This document shows positions 1 through 5,095 of a DNA stretch of 5,307 nucleotides, piece after piece. Position 1 is the stretch's first letter. Each line of letters starts with the position of its first letter. The stretch covers positions 1-5,307 of the forward strand of contig CAISVC010000114.1 of the NCBI GenBank assembly GCA_903888815.1, given 5' to 3'. Origin of the DNA: an uncultured Fibrobacterota bacterium (GTDB lineage Bacteria > Fibrobacterota > Chitinivibrionia > Chitinivibrionales > Chitinispirillaceae). The position numbers and the translations under genes are program-made. Under the pieces are notes generated by a model that saw only the letters and a list, made by a program, of their open reading frames with translations, was not told the origin of the DNA and did not search any database.

Positions 1-919
1 CGATACCGGCGCTCTGCAGCGCGCCGCCCAGCCGAACGAACAGCAGGTTGCGCACATGTTCCTCAAACCCGAGCACGAACTCATGGAGATCGAACCCCTG
101 GTACAGCACCTCCTGCACCGCCGAAAGCGCCGGCGCAGGCGTCTTTGCCGCGACCGCGTCCATGATGCGTTCGTATACTTCCGTGCCCACAAGACCGAGC
201 ACGCGCCTGACCTCCAGCTCCGCAAGTTTTTCAGGGCAGTAGGAACACGCCTGATCAAGAAGCGAAAGGGCGTCGCGCATGCTGCCGTCGGCCTTGCGCG
301 CGATGAGCATGAGCGCGCTCTTCTCGAAGGCAATTTTTTCCTCGCTGCAGATGTAAACGAGCCGTTCGAGGATCTGCTCGGGCACGATCCGCCTGAAATC
401 GTACCGCTGGCAGCGGGAATGAATAGTGGCCGGAATCTTCTGCGGTTCCGTGGTTGCGAAAATGAAGATCACGTTAGGCGGCGGCTCTTCGAGCGTCTTG
501 AGGAGCGCGTTGAAGGCGGGCTTCGAAAGCATGTGCACTTCGTCAATGACAAAGATGCGGTATTTGCCGCCCATGGAGGTGTAGCCGACGTTTTCCCGCA
601 GTTCGCGGATATCGTCGACCGAATTGTTCGAGGCGCCGTCGATCTCCAGCACGTCGAAACTCGAACCGCTCACGATGCCTTTGCAGGAGTCGCAGACACC
701 GCAGGGCGCCGGTGTGGGACCTTTTTCACAGTTGAGCGCGCGGGCCAGGATACGGGCGGTCGTGGTCTTCCCGACCCCGCGGGTGCCGGAAAAGATATAA
801 GCATGGGCGACCCGGTTTTTCTCAATGGCTTTTTTGAGCGTGCCGGTAATATGTTCCTGTCCGACCACGTCGTCGAAGGTCTGGGGACGCCATTTTCGGG
901 CAAACACTAAATAACTCAT
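1..919 (-). CDS. dnaX: DNA polymerase III subunit gamma/tau (partial, C-terminus beyond window)
   Basis: DnaX is the ATPase of the clamp-loader complex that places the beta sliding clamp on primed DNA and, in its tau form, organises the replisome. Reading the minus strand from the ATG at 919 gives 306 uninterrupted codons starting MSYLVFARKWRPQTF, the usual DnaX N-terminus. Seen: Walker A GTRGVGKT (residues 45-52), a zinc knot with Cys64, Cys73, Cys76 and Cys79, Walker B VIDEVHML (124-131) and the SRC sensor/arginine-finger motif (168-170). These positions match E. coli DnaX as I know it. Domains I and II are present and domain III is entered. The tau-specific C-terminus, and any frameshift site that would make gamma, lie outside the window. 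The possible Shine-Dalgarno GGGAG (923-927) is only 3 nt from the ATG, which is short, but the conserved N-terminus fixes the start. The SRP RNA lies just upstream on the same strand, so the two may share a transcript. Confidence 0.97.
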   Translation of the reverse strand, partial: MSYLVFARKWRPQTFDDVVGQEHITGTLKKAIEKNRVAHAYIFSGTRGVGKTTTARILARALNCEKGPTPAPCGVCDSCKGIVSGSSFDVLEIDGASNNSVDDIRELRENVGYTSMGGKYRIFVIDEVHMLSKPAFNALLKTLEEPPPNVIFIFATTEPQKIPATIHSRCQRYDFRRIVPEQILERLVYICSEEKIAFEKSALMLIARKADGSMRDALSLLDQACSYCPEKLAELEVRRVLGLVGTEVYERIMDAVAAKTPAPALSAVQEVLYQGFDLHEFVLGFEEHVRNLLFVRLGGALQSAGI

Positions 920-930
920 AAACTCCCGTG

Positions 931-941
931 AAAAAGAGGCC
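931..941 (-). terminator. Possible weak terminator / 3' end signal of SRP RNA
   Basis: Directly after the closing strand of the SRP RNA terminal stem the minus strand reads five T residues (931-935). This resembles an intrinsic terminator, but the stem is the long-range closing helix of the whole RNA and the T run is short. Partial read-through into dnaX, followed by 3' processing, is as likely as termination. Confidence 0.35.
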
Positions 942-1035
942 AAGTTTACCTGCGGCACACCAAGTATCTGCTTACCGTTGCTCCCTTCCGGTCCTGGCGG
1001 GGTTCACAGCCTCCGGTTGCGCAGGGCCTGGCCCC
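936..1035 (-). ncRNA. ffs: Signal recognition particle RNA, small bacterial (4.5S) type
   Basis: This is the RNA scaffold of the signal recognition particle, which binds Ffh (SRP54) and targets ribosome-nascent chains to the membrane. On the minus strand it begins GGGGCCAGG and ends CTTGGCCTC; these nine bases pair completely, with two G-U wobbles, to form the terminal stem. The conserved helix-8 core CCAGGACCGGAAGGGAGCAA, including the GGAA tetraloop (986-989), is the Ffh-binding signature. At about 100 nt it has no room for an Alu domain, so it is the Gram-negative short form. The 5' and 3' ends are inferred from the terminal stem. dnaX starts 16 nt after the 3' end, an arrangement also known in other bacteria. 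Confidence 0.95.
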
Positions 1036-1039
1036 AATT

Positions 1040-1074
1040 CAAATTACAAATTACAAATTTCAAATTACAAATTA
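1040..1074. repeat. Five tandem AT-rich heptamers
   Basis: The plus strand holds five consecutive 7-mers, CAAATTA, CAAATTA, CAAATTT, CAAATTA, CAAATTA, with one substitution in 35 bases. Related words (AATTCAAATTT at 1094-1104) continue nearby. The array starts 5 bp from the mature 5' end of the SRP RNA. If the proposed ffs promoter is right, the units nearest the gene are transcribed into its 5' leader. Such heptamer arrays are prone to slippage. Iteron-like protein binding is possible, but nothing else here resembles a replication origin. Confidence 0.85.
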
Positions 1075-1099
1075 TGAATCTCGAATTAAATAAATTCAA
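1071..1099 (-). promoter_or_regulatory. Predicted sigma70-type promoter of ffs
   Basis: On the minus strand TTGAAT (1094-1099) and CATAAT (1071-1076) are separated by exactly 17 bp, matching 4/6 and 5/6 of the consensus hexamers. Transcription would start near 1064, about 29 nt before the mature SRP RNA. That would leave a 5' leader to be removed, as RNase P removes a leader from E. coli 4.5S RNA. The -10 box overlaps the last heptamer of the tandem array. The AT-rich setting raises the chance of a spurious match. Confidence 0.5.
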
Positions 1100-1209
1100 A
1101 TTTAAAACCTGACGGCAAAACAACAATAAAAAATCGAACAGGAAAATACCTTATCGCACGACCTGCAGAAAATACCGGCCTCGTTTTTACCCTGTCCCTT
1201 TCCTGTTTT

Positions 1210-1239
1210 TTGAACACTTTTGCGGCAGGAATATATATT
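1210..1239 (+). promoter_or_regulatory. Predicted promoter of tRNA-Glu
   Basis: TTGAAC (1210-1215) is followed by TATATA (1232-1237, 16-bp spacer) or TATATT (1234-1239, 18-bp spacer). A start near 1246 would leave a leader of about 10 nt before the tRNA. The region between the -10 box and the start is relatively GC-rich (ACACCCGC), as is common for promoters of stable RNA genes. Confidence 0.55.
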
Positions 1240-1255
1240 TTACACCCGCTTTTAC

Positions 1256-1330
1256 GGTCCCGTCGTCTAGTGGTTAGGACTCAAGATTTTCATTCTTGCA
1301 GCAGGGGTTCGATTCCCCTCGGGACTACCA
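1256..1330 (+). tRNA. tRNA-Glu (anticodon UUC)
   Basis: This is a 75-nt tRNA with the CCA tail encoded (1328-1330). The acceptor arm GGTCCCG pairs with CGGGACT, leaving a terminal G1-U72 wobble and discriminator A73. The D arm contains TCTAGTGGTTAGGA, a typical tRNA-Glu D arm. The anticodon stem CAAGA/TCTTG closes a seven-base loop TTTTCAT, whose middle triplet TTC reads GAA/GAG. The T arm is AGGGGTTCGATTCCCCT. It is the only stable RNA on the plus strand here and points into the 3' end of the mlaE-like gene, 21 bp away. I see no intrinsic terminator between them. Confidence 0.97.
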
Positions 1331-1351
1331 CTCCTTTGCATATTTCCGCTG

Positions 1352-2134
1352 TCAAAGCAGGATTTTCACCACGATAAAATTCGAGATAATGATCAGCACC
1401 ATGGCGGCCACCACCGCCTTTTTCGTCGACTCGCCCACGCCGACCGCCCCGCCCTTGGTGAGAAACCCGAAATAACAGCCGCAGAGCGCGATGACGCACC
1501 CGAACACGAATGACTTGACCAGGCAGATGACGACGTCCTTGACATCGAAAAACAGCCTGAGCCCGTGGTAAAACACCGTGGGGTGCAGGCTGAAGGCCGC
1601 CTGGGCGACCAGCTGGGCGCTGACAATGGCGAAAAACGCGCTGAAAACGGCCAGTACCGGCGCCATGACCGCCCCGGCCGCCATGCGGGGCGCAAGCAGA
1701 TAGCAATAGGGGTCAAGCGAAAGACACACCATGGCGTCAAGCTGTTCGGTGACGCGCATGGTGCCGAGCTCGGCCGCCAGTTTCGCCCCCACCCTTCCGG
1801 TGATGACAAGCGCCGTGAGCACGGGCCCGAGTTCGGTGAACACCGCCTTGCCGACCGCGCTTCCGAGGTAGATGAGCGGTATCGCGCCCGCAAACAGGTA
1901 GTTCGCCGTCCATGCGCTGATCGCCCCGATGAACACCGATGTCAGCAGCACGACGGGGATGGAGTTCACGCCCATGAGCATCATCTGTTCGACAATAAGA
2001 TGGGGCCGGACGATCGAGGAAGGCATGGCCTTCATGATGCGCATGAAGAATCGCGTTATCGCGCCAAGCTGCTGGATCGATTCCCGCGTCGCGGCGCCGA
2101 ACGATACTGCAATTCTGTCAGGCATGGATGTCAT
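1352..2134 (-). CDS. mlaE: MlaE-family ABC transporter permease
   Basis: This 260-aa protein is the integral membrane permease of an Mla-type (Mce-associated) phospholipid transporter of the inner membrane, which normally works with an MlaF ATPase and an MlaD/MCE substrate-binding protein. The family signature is clear: ELGPVLTALVITGRVGA (residues 101-117) followed by AAELGTMRVTEQLDA (120-134). Hydrophobic segments lie at about 55-75, 85-110, 145-175, 195-220 and 240-260, and the length matches the family. The ATG forms ATGA with the stop of the upstream DUF2953-like gene, so translation is probably coupled. A second ATG three codons in (MPDR...) is an alternative. The N-terminal ~40 residues look like the amphipathic interface helix of MlaE. 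No mlaF or mlaD partner lies in the window: the next gene downstream is a tRNA on the other strand. mlaE is a family-level name; orthology to the E. coli gene is not shown. Confidence 0.93.
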   Translation of the reverse strand: MTSMPDRIAVSFGAATRESIQQLGAITRFFMRIMKAMPSSIVRPHLIVEQMMLMGVNSIPVVLLTSVFIGAISAWTANYLFAGAIPLIYLGSAVGKAVFTELGPVLTALVITGRVGAKLAAELGTMRVTEQLDAMVCLSLDPYCYLLAPRMAAGAVMAPVLAVFSAFFAIVSAQLVAQAAFSLHPTVFYHGLRLFFDVKDVVICLVKSFVFGCVIALCGCYFGFLTKGGAVGVGESTKKAVVAAMVLIIISNFIVVKILL

Positions 2135-2913
2135 GCGCGTATTCCGTCTTTTTTAAGCCGCCGCCACACCCTGTACGCCGTATAGTACGGGAAGGTGATA
2201 AACGCGATGCCGGCCATCACGCCGATACGGGCAATGGACGTTCGCAGTCCGATCCTTCCTTCGAATTCCAGAACGTCGCCGGAAAACTGCGGCTCAAACC
2301 GCACGTCGACGTTTTTCTGCCGGCTGAAAAGGGCCTGGCTGGCTGCGGCATACCATCCGTAGAGCTTTCCCGTTTCGGCCGGATCGCCGGCGCCTGCCTT
2401 CGCACGGAGCCGGAAATGATCGAAGCGCATCATCCGGAAACACAGGCGCGCCACCCGCCCGCACCAGCGGAACGCCCTGGCGGGTACGTGCTGTGTATCA
2501 AGCAGTGCCGCTGTCTTTGTTATTTTCCGCCAGCCTGAAATCTTTTTTTCACCCCGCGCAGCCGGTTCTTCACACGCCTGTTTTTTAAAAGACGTATCCG
2601 GCGTCCCCCGGTTTTCCTCATGCTTCTGTACATCGGGCTGCTGCACACGTTCCTCCGAATACGCTTCCCGCTTTTCATCGCCGTCTTCCCTGCGCAGCGT
2701 GCGCGTCCATCCCATGATTTTCAGCGCTGCGCGCCGGTTTCCTATATCGTACGTCAACCGCGCGATCCGGGGATGCATCCACTGTATATTGAGGCTGCCG
2801 CTCAAACCGGCATCCGAACCGGTAAATTCCGCGATAAACGTAATTGAAGAAAATACGACAACGGCTGCAACACCGAGAACAACAAGAATAATAACGGTGA
2901 TTGTTGAAATCAT
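2131..2913 (-). CDS. DUF2953-like membrane-anchored protein of unknown function
   Basis: A 260-aa protein. Residues 1-28 form one hydrophobic helix, probably a signal anchor. A highly charged, low-complexity linker follows (about 70-125, rich in E, K, R and Q). The C-terminal half (about 145-235) resembles DUF2953: FRWCGRVARL, then GAGDPAETGKLYGW (174-187), then paired beta-like stretches (NVDVRFEPQF, VLEFEGRIGLRTS). A second hydrophobic stretch lies at 226-246, ahead of a basic tail. DUF2953 proteins are known mainly from sporulating Firmicutes and some diderms, and their function is not established. The gene overlaps the mlaE-like gene by 4 nt, so a shared envelope role is a reasonable inference only. 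The start is the only ATG after an in-frame upstream stop, but it lacks a convincing Shine-Dalgarno. The DUF2953 assignment is from memory of the family pattern. Confidence 0.8.
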   Translation of the reverse strand: MISTITVIILVVLGVAAVVVFSSITFIAEFTGSDAGLSGSLNIQWMHPRIARLTYDIGNRRAALKIMGWTRTLRREDGDEKREAYSEERVQQPDVQKHEENRGTPDTSFKKQACEEPAARGEKKISGWRKITKTAALLDTQHVPARAFRWCGRVARLCFRMMRFDHFRLRAKAGAGDPAETGKLYGWYAAASQALFSRQKNVDVRFEPQFSGDVLEFEGRIGLRTSIARIGVMAGIAFITFPYYTAYRVWRRLKKDGIRA

Positions 2914-2932
2914 ATGATTCTGTAATGTCGTT

Positions 2933-2951
2933 TTACAATTTTTAATTGCAA
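2933..2951. other. Small inverted repeat upstream of the DUF2953-like gene
   Basis: TTACAATT (2933-2940) and AATTGCAA (2944-2951) are complementary at seven of eight positions (the eighth can be a G-U wobble) around a three-base TTT spacer. They lie about 20-38 bp upstream of the minus-strand ATG at 2913. An operator or simply an AT-rich palindrome are both possible. I find no clear -35/-10 pair with good spacing for this operon. Confidence 0.3.
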
Positions 2952-2978
2952 ATCTTCATGGAGAGCTGCTATTAAGTC

Positions 2979-3062
2979 GGGGGCACCGAGAATTGCCTCG
3001 TTCTCCGGGGTCCCCGATTTAAAATACCTCCCCTATGTTCGCTCGACAATCCCGGCGCCCCC
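2979..3062. repeat. Inverted-repeat hairpin element, copy A (short form)
   Basis: An 84-bp element with imperfect terminal inverted repeats: GGGGGCACCGAGAATTG on the left, and GGGGGCGCCGGGATTG as the reverse complement of the right end. Inside are GGGGTCCCC (3007-3015) and a short AT-rich spacer. A second copy lies at 5096-5219. The left arms agree at 28 of 32 bases from CACCGA onward, and the right arms share an identical 21-base block (3029-3049 and 5185-5205). The right arm runs into the tatB::5-FCL gene and supplies its last nine codons and its TAG stop. It has no coding capacity of its own, so it is best described as a MITE-like or REP-like non-autonomous hairpin repeat. It may also act as a 3' mRNA hairpin for the Tat operon. 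Confidence 0.8.
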
Positions 3063-3899
3063 TCCCTCCCTATACTCTATCTCCGTTTCCTTATCCGTCC
3101 TCCCGGTGTCATACGGGAGCCTGCAGCCGCTCTCGGTAATGACCTGGTCCATGGGCACGTCGCTGTAGGAGAACGGCAGGCGCGCGTCATGCACCTGACA
3201 GTCGAATGCCAGCCCGAATACCGGCACTTTGCCCTTGAGCTCGCGCAGAAAATTGTCGTAGTACGCGCCGCCGCGTCCGAGCCTTCCGCCGAAGCTGTCG
3301 AAGCCCACGCCCGGGCAGACGATGAGCTGCAGATCGCTCCGGAAAAAACGGTCGCGGAGTTCGGGCCGCGGTTCAGGCGCCCTGCCTTCGCCAATGACAA
3401 GATCCTTTTCAAGATCCCTTATCTCGCCCATGCCGAGGCTGTGTGATTCGGGCCGGCTGTACGGAACCAGCACCCGTCTGCCGGTACGCAGCATCTCTGC
3501 AACGAGCCCTCGTGTCTCCACCTCGCTGCCCATTTCCACGTAGATCATGACCGCGCGCGCTTCTTTGAATTGCTTTGTATTCCGGAGCTGCCGGCAGATC
3601 CGGCTGGATTTTTCCGCCCGCTCGGCCGGAGCAAGGCTCCTTCGCGCGGCAAGAAATTTATTGCGCAGTTCCCTCTTCTGCGTCGCGGCATTGTCATCGA
3701 CCGGAATGGGATTTACAGCGGCAGCTGCGCCGGCGGAAATACCGTTCAGCTCCTGCCTTATCTTATCGCCATACTTCCGCGCCTTTGCAAGGAGGCGCGC
3801 TGCCTCCCGTACGAACTTCGGCAGCTCTTTTGACCCGAAAAAGACAAGGATCAGCAGGAGTATGAACAGAATCTCGGTAAAACCGACGCCCATGTCCAT
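3033..3899 (-). CDS. TatB-like anchor fused to 5-formyltetrahydrofolate cyclo-ligase
   Basis: A 288-aa fusion. Residues 1-52 are a TatA/B-type module: short N-terminus, Glu9 inside GFTEILFI, one membrane helix (about 7-21), the FGSKELP hinge and an amphipathic helix ending KIRQELN. GFTEI and the KIRQEL end look more like TatB than TatA. An Ala/Pro-rich linker (53-71) leads into a full 5-FCL (about 72-260), the ATP-dependent enzyme that turns 5-formyl-THF into 5,10-methenyl-THF. Seen there: KRELRNKFLAARRSL (75-89), VETRGLV (127-133), and the family signature PGVGFDSFGGRLGRGGAYYD (196-215). A strong GGAGG lies 8 nt before the ATG, which overlaps the tatC stop by 1 nt (TAATG). I see no in-frame ATG, GTG or TTG between codons 30 and 90, so a separate 5-FCL is unlikely to be translated. 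Residues 280-288 and the stop come from a hairpin repeat. Upstream codons in this frame are antisense-like shadow of tatC. Confidence 0.9.
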   Translation of the reverse strand: MDMGVGFTEILFILLLILVFFGSKELPKFVREAARLLAKARKYGDKIRQELNGISAGAAAAVNPIPVDDNAATQKRELRNKFLAARRSLAPAERAEKSSRICRQLRNTKQFKEARAVMIYVEMGSEVETRGLVAEMLRTGRRVLVPYSRPESHSLGMGEIRDLEKDLVIGEGRAPEPRPELRDRFFRSDLQLIVCPGVGFDSFGGRLGRGGAYYDNFLRELKGKVPVFGLAFDCQVHDARLPFSYSDVPMDQVITESGCRLPYDTGRTDKETEIEYREGGGAGIVERT

Positions 3900-4627
3900 T
3901 ATTTCGGCCTCCAGGCTACTTTCGCAACCACGATGCTGAGGCCGTAGAGCAGCAGGAGCGGGAACGCCAGAACGAGCATGGAAAAAATATCGGGCGGGGT
4001 GAGCACGGCCGCGATGACGAAAATAATGACAATGGCGATGCGGGAATGACGGACGAGAAAATGCGGAGTCAGAATCCCCATGCGCGAAAGGACGAATGAA
4101 ACCACCGGAAGCTCGAAAACCACCCCGAAAGCGAGGCTGAGCTTGAGGAGAAAGCCGAAGTAATCGTTGACCTTGAAATAAGGGTCGAGAAGGTGCCCGG
4201 CATAGTTCGTCAATACGCGCAGCAAAAACGGCAGCATGGTATAACAGAAAACGATGCCGCAGAGAAAGGCGACGGTTGAAGCGATCACGGCGGGCGCGAC
4301 GATCCGTTTTTCGTTCGGGAAAAGACCGGGCGACACGAACTTCCACATCTGATAAAACAGGAACGGTGCGGCAAGCACCACCCCCCCGCCGAGGGCGATT
4401 TTAATGCTTATCATGACGCTTTCGACGGGGCTCGTGAAAATCAGATGCGGCCTCGGATTGGCGAACCGCAGCGGATACAGCATGACCGCGTTGAAAATTT
4501 TTTTCCAGAAAATACCGCACGGGATGGAGCACAGCACGAGGGACAGCGCGATTTTAACGATCCGCCACCGCAGTTCTTCGAGGTGGTCGAGGAACGACAT
4601 CTCTCCTGCTTTATCGGCAGGCTTCAC
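3899..4627 (-). CDS. tatC: Sec-independent protein translocase TatC
   Basis: TatC is the six-helix core of the Tat translocase. With TatB it forms the receptor for twin-arginine signal peptides on folded proteins in the inner membrane. The 242-aa product shows SFLDHLEELRWRI (11-23), SPVESVMISIKIA (66-78), the cytoplasmic loop WKFVSPGLFPNEKR with Glu106 in the place of the signal-peptide-contacting Glu103 of E. coli, FGVVFELPVV with the conserved membrane Glu, and LTPPDIFSM near helix 5/6. Length and hydrophobic pattern fit the family. The longest frame begins at a GTG that overlaps the tatA stop by 4 nt (GTGTGA context). An ATG nine codons in (MSFLDHLEEL, base 4600) is a plausible alternative, although its AGGAG is very close. 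The stop TAA shares a base with the next start. Confidence 0.97.
   Translation of the reverse strand: MKPADKAGEMSFLDHLEELRWRIVKIALSLVLCSIPCGIFWKKIFNAVMLYPLRFANPRPHLIFTSPVESVMISIKIALGGGVVLAAPFLFYQMWKFVSPGLFPNEKRIVAPAVIASTVAFLCGIVFCYTMLPFLLRVLTNYAGHLLDPYFKVNDYFGFLLKLSLAFGVVFELPVVSFVLSRMGILTPHFLVRHSRIAIVIIFVIAAVLTPPDIFSMLVLAFPLLLLYGLSIVVAKVAWRPK
3908..3912 (-). promoter_or_regulatory. Shine-Dalgarno that fixes the tatB::5-FCL start
   Basis: The minus strand carries GGAGG inside the last codons of tatC, with 8 nt to the ATG at 3899. This ideal spacing selects that ATG over the second one at 3893 and over any upstream extension of the frame. Confidence 0.8.
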
Positions 4628-4842
4628 ACCTTCGCAGCGTCCTTTTTGTCCGGTTTTTCGGCAGCGTTTTCTTTGGTGCCTGCGGCGGTCTCGATCTCCT
4701 TTTCGCCATCTTTTGTGGCCTTCTTGAACTCCTTGAGTCCCAGCCCGAGACTTTTTGCCAGTTCAGGAATCTTTTTCGCTCCGAACAGCAGTACCAGCAC
4801 TAAAATCAGAATCAGCCAATGGAACGGACTGAATGTTCCCAT
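4624..4842 (-). CDS. tatA: Sec-independent protein translocase TatA
   Basis: TatA oligomerises at the membrane to form or thin the passage for folded Tat substrates. The 72-aa protein has the standard layout: a short N-terminus (MGTFSPFHW), one membrane helix (about 9-20), the FGAKKIPELAK hinge (20-30), an amphipathic helix with GLGLKEFKKA (33-42, including the usual Phe39), and an acidic/lysine-rich tail. The Shine-Dalgarno AAAGGGG (4849-4855) sits 6 nt before the ATG. It is the first gene of the unit tatA-tatC-tatB::5-FCL. The stop overlaps the tatC start by 4 nt. A TatA/TatE label cannot be separated on sequence alone, but the partner downstream is the TatB-like one. Confidence 0.95.
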   Translation of the reverse strand: MGTFSPFHWLILILVLVLLFGAKKIPELAKSLGLGLKEFKKATKDGEKEIETAAGTKENAAEKPDKKDAAKV

Positions 4843-4961
4843 CGTATACCCCTTTCATTAGCAATCTTTATGGGTTCTGAAAGGAAAATATATTAAATTC
4901 CTCTGTACGCTGCCATATCATTTTAGGCCCCTTGCCGTAAATCCCGCTGCGGAGCGGAACA
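4843..4961. promoter_or_regulatory. Divergent intergenic region between tatA and a small plus-strand ORF
   Basis: This 119-bp gap must hold the Tat operon promoter on the minus strand. AT-rich words TAATAT and TATATT occur around 4885-4897, but no good -35 hexamer sits at 16-18 bp (the best is TGGCAG), so I do not name a promoter. Toward the plus-strand ORF there is a small hairpin, CCGCT (4944-4948) with AGCGG (4953-4957). It includes the GGAG Shine-Dalgarno (4951-4954) partly in the loop and partly in the stem. Confidence 0.35.
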
Positions 4962-5081
4962 ATGAAAATCATACGATTTACAGAAGCGAAAAGGTGTGCG
5001 CCGGAAAAGGACTGGAAACGGGCGAGCCTCTGCAGCGAAAAAGAGATTTCCTTTGATTACTGGCCGAAGAGGAAGAAATAA
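4962..5081 (+). pseudogene. Short ORF resembling the N-terminus of a cupin-type protein (probable remnant)
   Basis: A 39-codon frame beginning MKIIRFTEAKRCAPEKDWKR and ending FDYWPKRKK. It has a well-placed GGAG (4951-4954) 7 nt before the ATG. From memory, the pattern of KDWKR, SLCSEKEIS and then an aromatic residue followed by Pro resembles the start of small cupin-domain proteins, just before their first metal-binding His motif. Here the frame stops at TAA before any such motif, and a hairpin repeat begins 14 bp later. The simplest reading is a gene truncated by deletion or repeat insertion, with its translation signals intact. It could instead be a genuine small protein. I found no cupin continuation in the remaining plus-strand sequence. 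The family link is tentative. Confidence 0.4.
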
Positions 5082-5095
5082 TGCTCAGTGCTTCA

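Noticed and set aside
56..910. Long plus-strand ORF of 284 codons
   Set aside because: It is antisense to dnaX, whose minus-strand product shows every expected motif; the plus-strand translation has no recognisable family pattern.
1040..1074. Replication-origin iterons
   Set aside because: The heptamers are pure AT-slippage-type units with no DnaA-box-like sequence or replication initiator gene nearby; dnaX alone does not mark an origin.
1290..1893. Two minus-strand ORFs of 138 and 166 codons, and the plus-strand ORF at 1565-2185
   Set aside because: All overlap the clear MlaE-family gene in other frames. One also runs across the tRNA-Glu gene.
2128..2917. Plus-strand ORFs opposite the DUF2953-like gene
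   Set aside because: The minus-strand frame has a membrane anchor, a domain-like C-terminal half and a 4-nt coupling to mlaE; the plus-strand frames have no such features.
2979..3062. CRISPR repeat or att site
   Set aside because: There are only two copies 2.1 kb apart, with internal symmetry and no spacers or integrase gene; the inverted ends fit a MITE/REP-like hairpin element better.
3900..4346. N-terminal extension of the tatB::5-FCL frame to 437 codons
   Set aside because: The upstream part overlaps tatC in another frame and is Arg/Pro/His-rich shadow sequence. The ideal Shine-Dalgarno and TatB-type start at 3899 mark the true beginning.
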